Assembly (NCBI GenBank): GCA_002707245.1
Contig: PAMG01000048.1
Location: 1-49,721, forward strand
Reading direction: 5' to 3'
Length of the DNA stretch: 49,721 nucleotides
From: Flavobacteriales bacterium
GTDB lineage: Bacteria > Bacteroidota > Bacteroidia > Flavobacteriales > TMED113
Part shown: one piece after another, positions 10,138-19,593 of the stretch
How the letters are laid out: each line of letters begins with the position of its first letter
Numbering within the stretch: position 1 is the first letter of the stretch
Translations under genes and position numbers: made by a program
Notes under the pieces: model-generated
Database searches by the model: none
Told to the model about the DNA's origin: nothing
What the model saw: only the letters and a program-made list of their open reading frames with translations

Positions 10138-10743
10138 ATGAAATACAACACTGAATTAACACCGCTGATAATTCCTGAATATGGTAGACACATACACTCA
10201 ATGGTAAATAGCTTATTGTCTATAAAAGATGATGAAAAAAGGAACAAACAAGCCAAAGTACTTATAAATATCATGGGTAATCTAAATCCTCACCTTAGAG
10301 ATGTAGAAGAATACAAACACAAGTTGTGGGATCATTTATTCATAATGTGTGAAAATAAACTTGATATTACATCACCATATCCGAAACCTGAATTAAACCA
10401 AGAAAATACAATTGAAAGAAGAATTAACAATACACAGGGCAGTGTTAAATACAAACATTACGGGAAATTAATTATAGAATTAATTCAAGAAGCAATAAAT
10501 ATTAAAGAGAAAAAACTCAAAACATATGTTATAGAGCACATCGCACAACAAATGAAAAGATCCTATCTTAACTGGAATCAAACGAATGTACAAGACGACA
10601 AAATATGGCAGGACTTAGAAGAATTTGCGGGAGAAAAACTTGATGTAGATACATCTAAAATAATTCCAGTGTTTCAACCACAAAACACCCGCAAAAAATC
10701 TTTTTATAAAAAATCACATAAAAAACATTATTCTAGAAAATAA
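10138..10743 (+). CDS. DUF4290 family protein of unknown function
   Basis: With the ATG at 10138 this is a 201-residue protein starting MKYNTELTPLIIPEYGRHIH. That start, the LNPHLRDVEEYKHKLWDHLFIM block and the SPYPKP block are hallmarks of the Bacteroidota-specific DUF4290 family. The C-terminus is basic and low in complexity (KKSFYKKSHKKHYSRK). I see no catalytic motif, signal peptide or membrane segment, so it is probably cytoplasmic. Its stop codon is directly followed by the murA ATG with no gap, and this pairing is common in Flavobacteriia, suggesting a cell-envelope link. An upstream TTG at 10102 is an unlikely start because it overlaps a promoter element. Confidence 0.85.
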   Translation: MKYNTELTPLIIPEYGRHIHSMVNSLLSIKDDEKRNKQAKVLINIMGNLNPHLRDVEEYKHKLWDHLFIMCENKLDITSPYPKPELNQENTIERRINNTQGSVKYKHYGKLIIELIQEAINIKEKKLKTYVIEHIAQQMKRSYLNWNQTNVQDDKIWQDLEEFAGEKLDVDTSKIIPVFQPQNTRKKSFYKKSHKKHYSRK

Positions 10744-12045
10744 ATGGGGAGTTTTAAAATCATTGGTGGTAAAAAATTATCAGGAATTGTTCACCCGCAG
10801 GGAGCCAAGAATGAAGCACTACAAATTATTGCTGGAACACTATTAACAAAAAATCTGGTAACAATTCGGAACATACCTCAAATCATTGATGTTTTGTGCT
10901 TAATAGACATCCTAAAAGGGCTTGGAGTAAAAATAAAAAAAACAAGAAAAAACACATATTCATTTCAAGCAAACGATATTAATATAGATTATTTAAAAAC
11001 ACCCGATTTTAAAAAAAATAGTCAAAAGATTAGAGGATCGGTCATGATTATGGGACCTCTATTAGCTAGATTTGGAACCACGGTTCTCTACCCTCCAGGA
11101 GGGGATAAAATTGGAAGAAGGAGACTTGACACACACTTTATTGGATTAACAAAGTTAGGAGCGAAATTTAAGTTGAAAAAAAACAGATTCTATGAGGTTA
11201 GTGGTGACAAATTAATTGGATCTGAAATTCTCCTAGAAGAAGCATCAGTAACAGGAACTGCTAATATTATAATGGCATCAGTATTAGCAAAAGGAACAAC
11301 AACCATATATAATGCTGCATGTGAACCATATATTCAACAATTATGTAAAATGTTGAACTCAATGGGGTCTAATATAAATGGTGTAGGATCTAATTTACTA
11401 ACAATTAAAGGAGTAAGAAAATTATCTGGTTGCCAGCACACTATTCTGCCAGATATGATAGAAATTGGCAGTTGGATTGGCTTAGCTGCTATGACGCAAT
11501 CCAAATTGAGAATTAAAAATGCATCTGTAAAAAATTTAGGAAACATATTAACTACATTTAAAAAAATGGGGATAAATTTAAAGTGTGAAAATGATGACAT
11601 TATTATAAAAGAACAAAAAAGCTATACAATAGACACCTTTATTAATGGCTCTATCCTAACTATATCTGACGCCCCATGGCCAGGATTCACCCCTGATTTA
11701 CTAAGCATCATACTTGTCACTGCCACTCAAGCGAATGGGAATATTCTTGTACATCAAAAAATGTTTGAAAGTCGACTTTTCTTTGTAGATAAATTAATTG
11801 ACATGGGTGCAAAAATCATCCTTTGCGACCCACATAGAGCCACTATAAATGGAATTAATAGAAAATACCCATTAAAAGGAACAGTGATGACCTCCCCAGA
11901 TATAAGAGCTGGGATCGCATTACTAATTGCAGCACTATCAGCAAAAGGGACCAGCATTATTCATAATATTGAACAGATTGACAGAGGATATGAAGACATT
12001 GATAGTAGATTAAGAATGCTAGGAGCTTCTATAGAGAGAATATGA
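10744..12045 (+). CDS. murA: UDP-N-acetylglucosamine 1-carboxyvinyltransferase with Asp in place of the catalytic Cys
   Basis: MurA (433 residues) transfers enolpyruvate from PEP to UDP-GlcNAc, the first committed step of peptidoglycan synthesis. The substrate-binding N-terminus (GAKNEAL, 20-26) and the block IMGPLLARFG are clear. The active-site loop reads PGGDKIGRRRLDTH, so the residue equal to E. coli Cys115, the target of fosfomycin, is Asp121 (codon GAT, 11104-11106). Cys-to-Asp MurA enzymes remain active and are known to be fosfomycin-insensitive in other phyla; I recall the same loop in flavobacterial MurA proteins. The gene abuts the DUF4290 gene. Confidence 0.96.
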   Translation: MGSFKIIGGKKLSGIVHPQGAKNEALQIIAGTLLTKNLVTIRNIPQIIDVLCLIDILKGLGVKIKKTRKNTYSFQANDINIDYLKTPDFKKNSQKIRGSVMIMGPLLARFGTTVLYPPGGDKIGRRRLDTHFIGLTKLGAKFKLKKNRFYEVSGDKLIGSEILLEEASVTGTANIIMASVLAKGTTTIYNAACEPYIQQLCKMLNSMGSNINGVGSNLLTIKGVRKLSGCQHTILPDMIEIGSWIGLAAMTQSKLRIKNASVKNLGNILTTFKKMGINLKCENDDIIIKEQKSYTIDTFINGSILTISDAPWPGFTPDLLSIILVTATQANGNILVHQKMFESRLFFVDKLIDMGAKIILCDPHRATINGINRKYPLKGTVMTSPDIRAGIALLIAALSAKGTSIIHNIEQIDRGYEDIDSRLRMLGASIERI

Positions 12046-12119
12046 ACTTCTGTCATTATGTCATACAATAATACTTTGGCTAGGAATTTGATATCATAAT
12101 AAAATAAAAATCAAGAAAA

Positions 12120-12581
12120 ATGACAGCAAAAAAAACAAAATCTAATTCAGCAATATTAAAAAAAGAGGCAGAAATAAGTGATTTAAAAGACAAGTATCTG
12201 AGATTAATCGCAGAATTTGAAAATTATAAAAAACGTACTGCTAAAGAAAAAGAAGATTTTGCAAAATATGCAAAAGAAAATCTTATCAACTCAATTTTAC
12301 CAATTATAGATGATTTTGAAAGGGCTAAAAAAACAAAAGAAAAAGATGTGCAGGGTTATATTTTAATTGGTCAAAAAATGACAGATATTTTAGAAAAACA
12401 AAATCTAAAAAAAATAGAATTAACTGAAAATGAATTATTTGATTTAGAAAAACATGAAGCAATTAGCAGCATACAGGTCAAAGAAAAAAATAAAAAGGGA
12501 AGAATTATTGAAGAAGTTGAACCAGGATATATGTTATTAGACAAAATTATAAGATATCCAAAAGTAATAATTGGAAAATGA
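12120..12581 (+). CDS. grpE: Nucleotide exchange factor GrpE
   Basis: GrpE (153 residues) drives ADP release from DnaK. The N-terminal half is a predicted coiled coil ([19 protein letters not shown], about 22-40). The C-terminal beta domain is recognised by [11 protein letters not shown] and [18 protein letters not shown]. It is somewhat shorter than usual at the N-terminus. It ends in TGA overlapping the dnaJ ATG (ATGA), so the two are co-translated. No dnaK is present in the window and I see no CIRCE-type operator upstream. Confidence 0.95.
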   Translation: MTAKKTKSNSAILKKEAEISDLKDKYLRLIAEFENYKKRTAKEKEDFAKYAKENLINSILPIIDDFERAKKTKEKDVQGYILIGQKMTDILEKQNLKKIELTENELFDLEKHEAISSIQVKEKNKKGRIIEEVEPGYMLLDKIIRYPKVIIGK

Positions 12582-13687
12582 GTAAAAAAGACTATTATGA
12601 TGTTCTTGGCGTATCAAAAAGCGCAACCGAAAAAGAAATCAAACAGGCATACAGAAAGTTAGCTATTAAATATCATCCAGACAGAAATCAAGGTGATAAA
12701 AATGCTGAAGAAAAATTTAAAGAAGCAGCAGAGGCATATGAAGTGCTAAGTAATACAGAAAAACGCTCAAGATATGACCAATTTGGGCATCAAGGAATGG
12801 GGGGTGGTAGAGGATTTGGTGGTGGCTTTTCTAATATGAGTGACATTTTTGAACAACATGGTGATATTTTTGGTGATATTTTTGGGAGTGCTTTTGGAGG
12901 AAGACAATCTAGAAGAAGTAGAGTAGCAAAAGGTAGTAATTTAAGAATCCGCATAAAATTAACTCTAAAAGAAATTAGTGAAGGTGTAATCAAGAAAATA
13001 AAAATCAAACGCCTATCACCTGCACCAAATACAGAGTATGGAACATGCCCTCATTGTAACGGAACAGGGACAATTACGCAAATTGCAAACACTATTTTAG
13101 GACAGATGCAAACTACTAGCACTTGTCCACATTGCCAAGGCACTGGTAAAGTTATTATCAACAAACCTAGTGGATCTGACTCACAAGGAATGATTTACAA
13201 AGAAGAATTAACCGAAATTAATATTCCTGCAGGAATTTCTGAAGGAATGCAATTAAAAATAAGAGAAAAAGGTAATCACGCACCTTACCAAGGAATAGCT
13301 GGGGACTTATTAGTTTTAATAGAAGAAGAAAAACATCCTGATTTAACACGAGAGGGAGACAATATTCATCATGATTTATATATCAGTATTCCAGATGCCA
13401 TTTTAGGCTGCAACACGGAAATACCTACTGTTACAGGAAAAGCTAAAATAAAAATCCCAAACGGGGTTCAAAGTGGGAAAATATTACGTTTGAAATCAAA
13501 ATGAATCCCTAACATAGAATCCAATATTAAGGGTGACTTGCTAATTCACATCAACATATGGACACCTGAAAAACTCACAAAAGAACAAGAAAGTTTCTTT
13601 AAAGCAAATAATTCTGCCAAAGAATTTGAACCAGCACCAAAAAATCAAAAATCATTTTTTGAAAAAGTAAAAGAAATGTTTAATTAA
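12578..13687 (+). pseudogene. dnaJ: Chaperone DnaJ interrupted by an in-frame TGA
   Basis: The frame encodes a complete DnaJ except for one TGA at codon 309 (13502-13504). Before the stop are the J domain with HPD (33-35), a Gly/Phe-rich segment (70-107), a zinc region and most of the C-terminal substrate-binding part ending LRLKSK. After the stop the same frame continues for 61 codons with normal DnaJ sequence (KGDLLIHINIWTP and SFFEKVKEMFN, stop at 13685-13687), so this is a point nonsense change and not a frameshift. The stop replaces the glycine of the usual LKGKGIP block (GGA to TGA would suffice). Only two CxxCxGxG motifs remain (Cys157/160 and 183/186); motifs 1 and 4 are missing, as I recall for Flavobacteriia. 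A truncated product would lose the dimerisation end. Real mutation, read-through and sequencing error are all possible. Confidence 0.88.
13502..13504 (+). other. In-frame TGA inside dnaJ
   Basis: The codon context is TCA AAA TGA ATC CCT, where relatives have Gly-Ile-Pro after Lys. TGA is a normal stop in this genome: grpE and murA both end in it. It is therefore not a recoded sense codon genome-wide. An ATG overlaps it (13501-13503) but meets TAA after two codons, so downstream re-initiation there is not possible. Confidence 0.9.
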
Positions 13688-13705
13688 ACACACATGTAAA
13701 ATAAA

Positions 13706-14863
13706 ATGCGAAGAATAATAATTATAGAGGATGAAGTAGCTATTAGAAATGTACTTAAAAACATTTTGATTGACGAAAATAAAAAATTTATTATAGAAGA
13801 GGCAAGTAATGGTGAAGAGGGGCTAAACATGCTACAAAAAAACAAATATGATCTTGTAATTTGTGACATTAAAATGCCCAAATTAGATGGAGTTGAAGTA
13901 TTAAATCAAAGTTTAGAAAACGGCATTGACACACCTTTTATAATGATATCGGGACATGGAGATATAGAAACTGCTGTAGAATGTATAAAACAAGGTGCTT
14001 TTGACTATATAGCTAAACCACCTGATTTAAATAGATTGTTAACAACCATAAGGCATGCATTAAATAATGAAACACTAAAACAAGAAAACAAGGTTCTAAG
14101 AAAAAAAATAGACTCTAAACATAGCATGATTGGTGAATCTGTGAAGATGTTAGAAATCAAAAAAGTTATTGAAAAAATTGCACATACTGATGCAAGAGTT
14201 TTAATTACTGGAGAAAATGGCACAGGAAAAGAATTAGTAGCACATGCAATACATAAAAATAGTACCCGACACAAAATACCAATGATTGAAGTAAATTGTG
14301 CAGCGATTCCATCAGAATTAATAGAAAGTGAATTGTTTGGGCATGAAAAAGGATCATTTACATCAGCGCATAAACAAAAGAAAGGCAAATTTGAATTAGC
14401 TGATCAAGGCACTTTATTTTTAGATGAAATTGGAGATATGAGCTTATCAGCACAAGCAAAAGTACTTAGAGCTTTGCAAGAAAATAAAATTACAAGAGTA
14501 GGTGGCGAAAAAGAAATTAGCATTAATGTGAGAATAATTTCTGCAACAAATAAAAACTTAAAAGAAGAAATTAAGAATAATCGTTTTAGAGAAGATCTAC
14601 TACATAGAATAAGTGTAATTCCAATTACAGTTCCTTCACTAAAAGATCGAAAAGAAGATATACCCGTTTTAATTGATTACTTTATGGCGATAATTTGCAA
14701 AGAGCATGGAATAACAAAAAAAGAAATTGAAAAGAAAGCCGTCACCCTGCTCAGTAATTATGATTGGCCTGGGAACATAAGAGAACTACGAAATGTAATT
14801 GAACGATTAATTATTCTATCCGACTATAAAATTACTGCTAAAGATATACATCTTAATCAGTAG
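13706..14863 (+). CDS. NtrC-like response regulator: receiver and AAA+ domain, no DNA-binding domain
   Basis: This 385-residue protein has an N-terminal receiver domain with phospho-acceptor Asp54 (VICDIKMP) and the SGHGD and AKPPD switch residues. A sigma-54-activator AAA+ domain follows, with Walker A GENGTGKE (169-176) and Walker B GTLFLDEIGD (235-244). The loop that contacts sigma-54 in typical activators (GAFTGA) reads GSFTSA (216-221). The protein ends shortly after WPGNIRELRNVIERLIIL with no Fis-type helix-turn-helix. It may act without sequence-specific DNA binding, or through another protein; I recall this short form in other Bacteroidota. No partner histidine kinase is adjacent. Confidence 0.9.
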   Translation: MRRIIIIEDEVAIRNVLKNILIDENKKFIIEEASNGEEGLNMLQKNKYDLVICDIKMPKLDGVEVLNQSLENGIDTPFIMISGHGDIETAVECIKQGAFDYIAKPPDLNRLLTTIRHALNNETLKQENKVLRKKIDSKHSMIGESVKMLEIKKVIEKIAHTDARVLITGENGTGKELVAHAIHKNSTRHKIPMIEVNCAAIPSELIESELFGHEKGSFTSAHKQKKGKFELADQGTLFLDEIGDMSLSAQAKVLRALQENKITRVGGEKEISINVRIISATNKNLKEEIKNNRFREDLLHRISVIPITVPSLKDRKEDIPVLIDYFMAIICKEHGITKKEIEKKAVTLLSNYDWPGNIRELRNVIERLIILSDYKITAKDIHLNQ

Positions 14864-14874
14864 ACTGCAATTTA

Positions 14875-17409
14875 CTATGACAACTCCCCATCCCTAAGAG
14901 ATAATTGAAATTCATCTTGTAAATAATTAAAAATCTTAAGCATTTGCTTATCAACCTCATCATCAGTTAATGTCCTAGATTGATCTTCAAATAAAAAAGA
15001 TATAGCAAATGATTTTTTAGTTTTTTCCACTTTTTCCCCCTGATACATATCAAACAATGAAAAGCTCTTTAGTAAATTATTATTGAATTTCTTTATACTA
15101 TTTTCAATATCTAGGTAACTTGTTTCTTGATTGACTAATAAAGATAAATCTCTCTTTATTGAAGGAAATTTGGAAACTGGATTATATGAAATAGAATAAT
15201 CTTTAACTATCGAAAATAAAAAATCTAAATTCACATCAATATAATACACTGACTTTTTAACTCCGATATTTTCCAATATATTTTTCGAAAACTCCCCAAC
15301 ACTGGCAATTAAATTATCATTAAATAAGTAATTGAAACATACAACACTATGGTCCCGTTTAGATTTTGCAAAAGAAATAGCTTCATAATTTAAGCTGAAT
15401 TGATCTAAGATTTTATCCAAAACACCCTTCATAAAAAAGAAGTCAGTATTTTTCGCATCTTCACGCCAATTATCTCCCTTAAAAATACCAGAAGTAAAAA
15501 TTGTTAATTTTTCATTTTCAACATATTTATCACTTATTTTTAGATAAGTTTTTCCAAATTCAAATATTTTAATATCATTAATCTGTCTATTTAAATTATG
15601 CTTTATGGTTTGTAAGCCACTAAAAAACATATTTGGACGCATGATAGACAAATCTTGACTTAACGGGTTTAATAATTGAACCGCCTTACCTTTTGATTCA
15701 ATAGGGAAAAACTCCAAACTCGATTCTGGAATCAAGGAGTTATTTTTAATTTCAAAAAAACCATTTGAAACTAATAAGCTGGATATATTTGTCTTCATAT
15801 CGTCCATTGAAACACTATGGTCTGTAGATGGTGAAAATGAAATTAAATTAGACGACGGAATATTGTCATAACCATAAATTCTTGCAATTTCTTCAACCAC
15901 ATCTATAGGTCTAGTAACATCCAGACGATAACTTGGAACTAATAATTTAATAGAATTATTTTTTGTAGAATCATCAATCAACTTAAAGTCTAAACAGCTT
16001 AAAATATAATCTATGACCGCATCTTCAATTCTATACCCTAAAATTTTTGCACAAAAATCATAGGAAAAATCTATTTCAGTAATTTCCAATGCATCAGAAT
16101 TATACTGAACTCGTGAAACCACTTCCCCATCACATATTTGTCTAATTAATTGTGCTGCTAGTCTTAATGCATACTCACACCCACCTATCGGACTCCCATT
16201 ACTATCTTCATCATAATAACTAGCATGACCAACATCTACACCTCTTTCAAATCTATATGAAGAATCTGAGCTAATACCATGTCTTTTTGAGGTTTTTCGA
16301 ACAAAAGTAGGATTAAAGTAAGCACTTTCTAAAAATATATTTTTGGTGGAAGTGACAACTCCGGAATTCACCCCTCCTATTACACCAGCTAAACAAAGTG
16401 GCTTCTCAGTATCACATATAACTAAATCCTCTTTGTCTAAAGAGATTGAATTCTTCTCTAGAGTTGTGAATTTCTCACCAGGATTAGCATTTCGAACTAT
16501 TATTTTTGAATCAGTAATTTGATTGTAATCAAAAGCATGTAATGGATTGCCAGTGGAATGTAATACGAAATTAGTAATGTCAACAACATTATTAATAGGC
16601 TTTAATCCAATCGAAATTAATTTAGTTTGCAACCAATAAGGAGAAGGAGCGACATTTACATTTTTAATAAAAAAGCCGGAATAATAAGGACAAGCACTCG
16701 TGTTTTTTACATTTAAATCCATATTGGTTTTCTGTTCACGAACTTCTTCAAAACTCCCACTCACTCTCTCTGCATCCAGGATTCGATTCTTCTTATCTCC
16801 AATTCTATGTGAAAAATAAGCATATAAATCTCTACACACACCAAGATGACTAAATGCATCTGTACGATTAGGAGTTAAACCAATTTCAAGACAATAATCT
16901 TTTTCTGCCTCAAAAACATCCGAAGCCATGATACCAGGAACAATATCTATCCTAGTTAGTGAAGGATTTAATTCAAGAATACCATCATGACTATTTCCCC
17001 ATCCGATTTCATCTGCAGAACAAATCATGCCTTCAGAAATCTCACCTCTTATTTTTGTTTTTTTAATCAAAAACGATTCTCCCTTTTGATTGATTAATTT
17101 ATTACCAACTAATATAACTACCACAAATTGACCCTTTGTCACATTGCTAGCACCACATACAATTTGTTTAACATCTGTGCCAACATCTACTTTAGTTATT
17201 TTTAATCTATCTGCATTTGGATGATCCACACATTCTATCACTTTACCAACAACTAAATGATCAAATGCTGAAAAAATTTCAGAAACAGACTCAACCTCCA
17301 AACCAGTTGAAGTTAGAATATTTGCCAAATCAATCGCCTTATTCGAAGACATTTCATCAGTAAATCCATCTTGCAGATAGTCATTAAGCCAATTATATGA
17401 TATTTTCAT
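14875..17409 (-). CDS. pheT: Phenylalanine-tRNA ligase beta subunit
   Basis: PheT (844 residues, slightly longer than usual) pairs with PheS to charge tRNA-Phe. The N-terminal tRNA-binding OB domain (about 42-155, VGKVIECVDHPNADRLKITKVDVG) is clear. B3/B4 editing-domain blocks (NVVDITNFVLHSTGNPLHAFD) come next, then the B5 domain (VVEEIARIYGYDNIP). The C-terminal FDX-ACB anticodon-binding domain (KFPSIKRDLSLLV to the end) is complete. pheS is not in the window, which is common in Bacteroidota. It is last in the purL-recG-pheT set, 74 bases after recG, and faces the regulator gene with an 11-base gap. Confidence 0.97.
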   Translation of the reverse strand: MKISYNWLNDYLQDGFTDEMSSNKAIDLANILTSTGLEVESVSEIFSAFDHLVVGKVIECVDHPNADRLKITKVDVGTDVKQIVCGASNVTKGQFVVVILVGNKLINQKGESFLIKKTKIRGEISEGMICSADEIGWGNSHDGILELNPSLTRIDIVPGIMASDVFEAEKDYCLEIGLTPNRTDAFSHLGVCRDLYAYFSHRIGDKKNRILDAERVSGSFEEVREQKTNMDLNVKNTSACPYYSGFFIKNVNVAPSPYWLQTKLISIGLKPINNVVDITNFVLHSTGNPLHAFDYNQITDSKIIVRNANPGEKFTTLEKNSISLDKEDLVICDTEKPLCLAGVIGGVNSGVVTSTKNIFLESAYFNPTFVRKTSKRHGISSDSSYRFERGVDVGHASYYDEDSNGSPIGGCEYALRLAAQLIRQICDGEVVSRVQYNSDALEITEIDFSYDFCAKILGYRIEDAVIDYILSCLDFKLIDDSTKNNSIKLLVPSYRLDVTRPIDVVEEIARIYGYDNIPSSNLISFSPSTDHSVSMDDMKTNISSLLVSNGFFEIKNNSLIPESSLEFFPIESKGKAVQLLNPLSQDLSIMRPNMFFSGLQTIKHNLNRQINDIKIFEFGKTYLKISDKYVENEKLTIFTSGIFKGDNWREDAKNTDFFFMKGVLDKILDQFSLNYEAISFAKSKRDHSVVCFNYLFNDNLIASVGEFSKNILENIGVKKSVYYIDVNLDFLFSIVKDYSISYNPVSKFPSIKRDLSLLVNQETSYLDIENSIKKFNNNLLKSFSLFDMYQGEKVEKTKKSFAISFLFEDQSRTLTDDEVDKQMLKIFNYLQDEFQLSLRDGELS

Positions 17410-17483
17410 AGGGTATTGTTATTTTGGTAAATGTACTAAATCTAAAAAATACAGATAGTATTTCTTGCGAATAAATTATTTCA

Positions 17484-19583
17484 TCAAGCAACACTACCCC
17501 ACTTTAATTTATTAGCAAGATGTTTGAGAAAGAAATGACGTATATTCCGATTTGAAACCTGGGACAAATCAAAATCTTTTTCTAGTAAATTTTGAGCAGC
17601 TTTTCTAGCTAAATTTAAAATTGCATAATCTTTCACTAAGCTAGATAATTTTAAATTTAACAAACCACTCTGTCTTGTTCCTAAAATATCACCTGGCCCC
17701 CTTAACTTCAAATCCACTTCAGCTATTTCAAATCCATCATGAGTATTCACCATTGTTTTTAATCTAGTTTTTGCATCATTAGTTAATTTATTTGAACTGA
17801 CTAAAAAGCAATATGATTTCTCAGACCCCCTACCTACACGTCCTCGAAGTTGATGTAATTGCGACAAACCAAATTTTTCAGCATTTTGAATAATCATAAT
17901 TGTTGCATTTGGAACATCTACGCCAACCTCAATAACAGTTGTCGCAACCATAATTTGTGTTTCCTTATCAAGGAATTTTTTCATCTCTAGCTGTTTCTCT
18001 TCTTTTTTCAATCGACCATGTAAAATAGATATTTTAAAACCTTTAGTTTCAAAAATCGATTTTATATTTTCATATCCATCTTGTAAATTTTTATAATCTA
18101 ACACCTTGCTTTCTTCTATTAGAGGATATACTATATAAACTTGTTTATGTTTCTTTAATTCATGATAAACAAATTCAAATACACCTTTAATTTCCTTATC
18201 ATACTTATGAGAAGTTACAACTGGTTTTCTACCTGGTGGAAGTTCATCAATAACAGAGACATCTAAATCACCATATGCTGTCATAGCTAATGTTCTTGGA
18301 ATTGGAGTGGCAGTCATAACTAATACATGAGGCATGATTTTTTCATGTTTCCACAATTTTGCTCTTTGAGAAACACCAAACTTATGCTGTTCATCAATAA
18401 TAACTAAACCTAGTTTTTGAAAACGAACATTTTCTTGAATAAGCGCATGTGTTCCGACAACAATATCAATTAAGTTGTTAGACAATTCTGATATAATTTG
18501 TTTTTTAACACTAGATGTAGTTTTTCCAGTTAATAAAACCGCTTTTAACCCTATGTTATTTGCAATTTTCTCAATATTGTTAAAGTGTTGATTGGCAAGT
18601 ATTTCTGTTGGGGCCATCAAACATGACTGAAACCCATTGTCATGTGCTAAAATCATACTCATGATTGCCACTATTGTTTTTCCAGACCCAACATCACCTT
18701 GCAACAATCTATTCATTTGAAAGCCGCTTAACACATCCTGCCTAATTTCTTTCATAACCTTTTTCTGAGCATTTGTCAACGAAAACCCTAAGTGATTATG
18801 ATAAAAATTGTTAAACTTATCTCCAACTATTTCAAAAACAAACGATTTAAACTTTTTTCTTCTCAATAACTTTTGTTTTAACAAGGATAGTTGAAGAAAA
18901 AACAATTCTTCAAATTTAAAACGATAAATCGCTTGATTTAATTTTTCTGCATCTGTTGGGAAATGAATTTCATGAAATGCTTTTGATCGCTTCAAAAAAT
19001 TATACTCTCTAATCATGTTTAATGAAAAACTTTCTGGCACATCATCTTTTAACAATGACAATAATTGAGCACTAAGTTTAGAAATACCCTTACTATTTAA
19101 ACCAACAGAATGCAATTTTTCTGTCGAATGATATATTGGATATAAATTATATAAAGATGTTTTGGATGAATCCTTTAACAATTCCATTTCAGGATGAATA
19201 AAAGATATTTGATTTCCGTATTTCTGGGGTTTTCCAAAAATCAAATACCTCTTTCCTATCTGAATTGACCTGTTTAACCAATTTAAACCTTTAAAAAATA
19301 AAATACTAATATTGCCTGTGCCATCAACAAAGTCTATAAACAATCGTTTTTTTCGTCCTACCCCAACCTCCTTTTTATTTTTCACATATCCAATTATTTG
19401 AATATCTACGTCAAAATTATTAATTTGATTAATTGTATAAATCTGACTTCTATCAACATATCGATAAGGAAAAAAAGTTAATAAATCCAAAAACGAATAA
19501 ATAGATAGCTCCTGATTTAGCAATGAGCCTCTTTTAGGGCCTACACCCTTTAAAAATTCAATTTTTGTATCTAAAATTGACAA
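17484..19583 (-). CDS. recG: ATP-dependent DNA helicase RecG
   Basis: RecG (699 residues) remodels stalled forks and branched DNA. It has an N-terminal wedge/OB region (about 50-140), then SF2 helicase motifs: Walker A GDVGSGKT (296-303), LMAPTEILANQH (322-333), Walker B DEQH (397-400), MTATPIPRTLA, and in the second lobe TTVIEVGVDVPNATIMIIQNAEKFGLSQLHQLRGRVGRG. The last block carries the TRG region typical of RecG. It starts 10 bases after purL, so the two are probably cotranscribed. Confidence 0.97.
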   Translation of the reverse strand: MSILDTKIEFLKGVGPKRGSLLNQELSIYSFLDLLTFFPYRYVDRSQIYTINQINNFDVDIQIIGYVKNKKEVGVGRKKRLFIDFVDGTGNISILFFKGLNWLNRSIQIGKRYLIFGKPQKYGNQISFIHPEMELLKDSSKTSLYNLYPIYHSTEKLHSVGLNSKGISKLSAQLLSLLKDDVPESFSLNMIREYNFLKRSKAFHEIHFPTDAEKLNQAIYRFKFEELFFLQLSLLKQKLLRRKKFKSFVFEIVGDKFNNFYHNHLGFSLTNAQKKVMKEIRQDVLSGFQMNRLLQGDVGSGKTIVAIMSMILAHDNGFQSCLMAPTEILANQHFNNIEKIANNIGLKAVLLTGKTTSSVKKQIISELSNNLIDIVVGTHALIQENVRFQKLGLVIIDEQHKFGVSQRAKLWKHEKIMPHVLVMTATPIPRTLAMTAYGDLDVSVIDELPPGRKPVVTSHKYDKEIKGVFEFVYHELKKHKQVYIVYPLIEESKVLDYKNLQDGYENIKSIFETKGFKISILHGRLKKEEKQLEMKKFLDKETQIMVATTVIEVGVDVPNATIMIIQNAEKFGLSQLHQLRGRVGRGSEKSYCFLVSSNKLTNDAKTRLKTMVNTHDGFEIAEVDLKLRGPGDILGTRQSGLLNLKLSSLVKDYAILNLARKAAQNLLEKDFDLSQVSNRNIRHFFLKHLANKLKWGSVA

Positions 19584-19593
19584 AATATAACGA

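Noticed and set aside
12046-12119. Promoter or CIRCE element in front of grpE
   Set aside because: No TAnnTTTG box at proper spacing and no CIRCE-type inverted repeat could be found.
13502-13504. TGA recoded as an amino acid (alternative code or selenocysteine)
   Set aside because: grpE and murA end in TGA, the affected position is Gly in relatives, and no SECIS-like need is evident.
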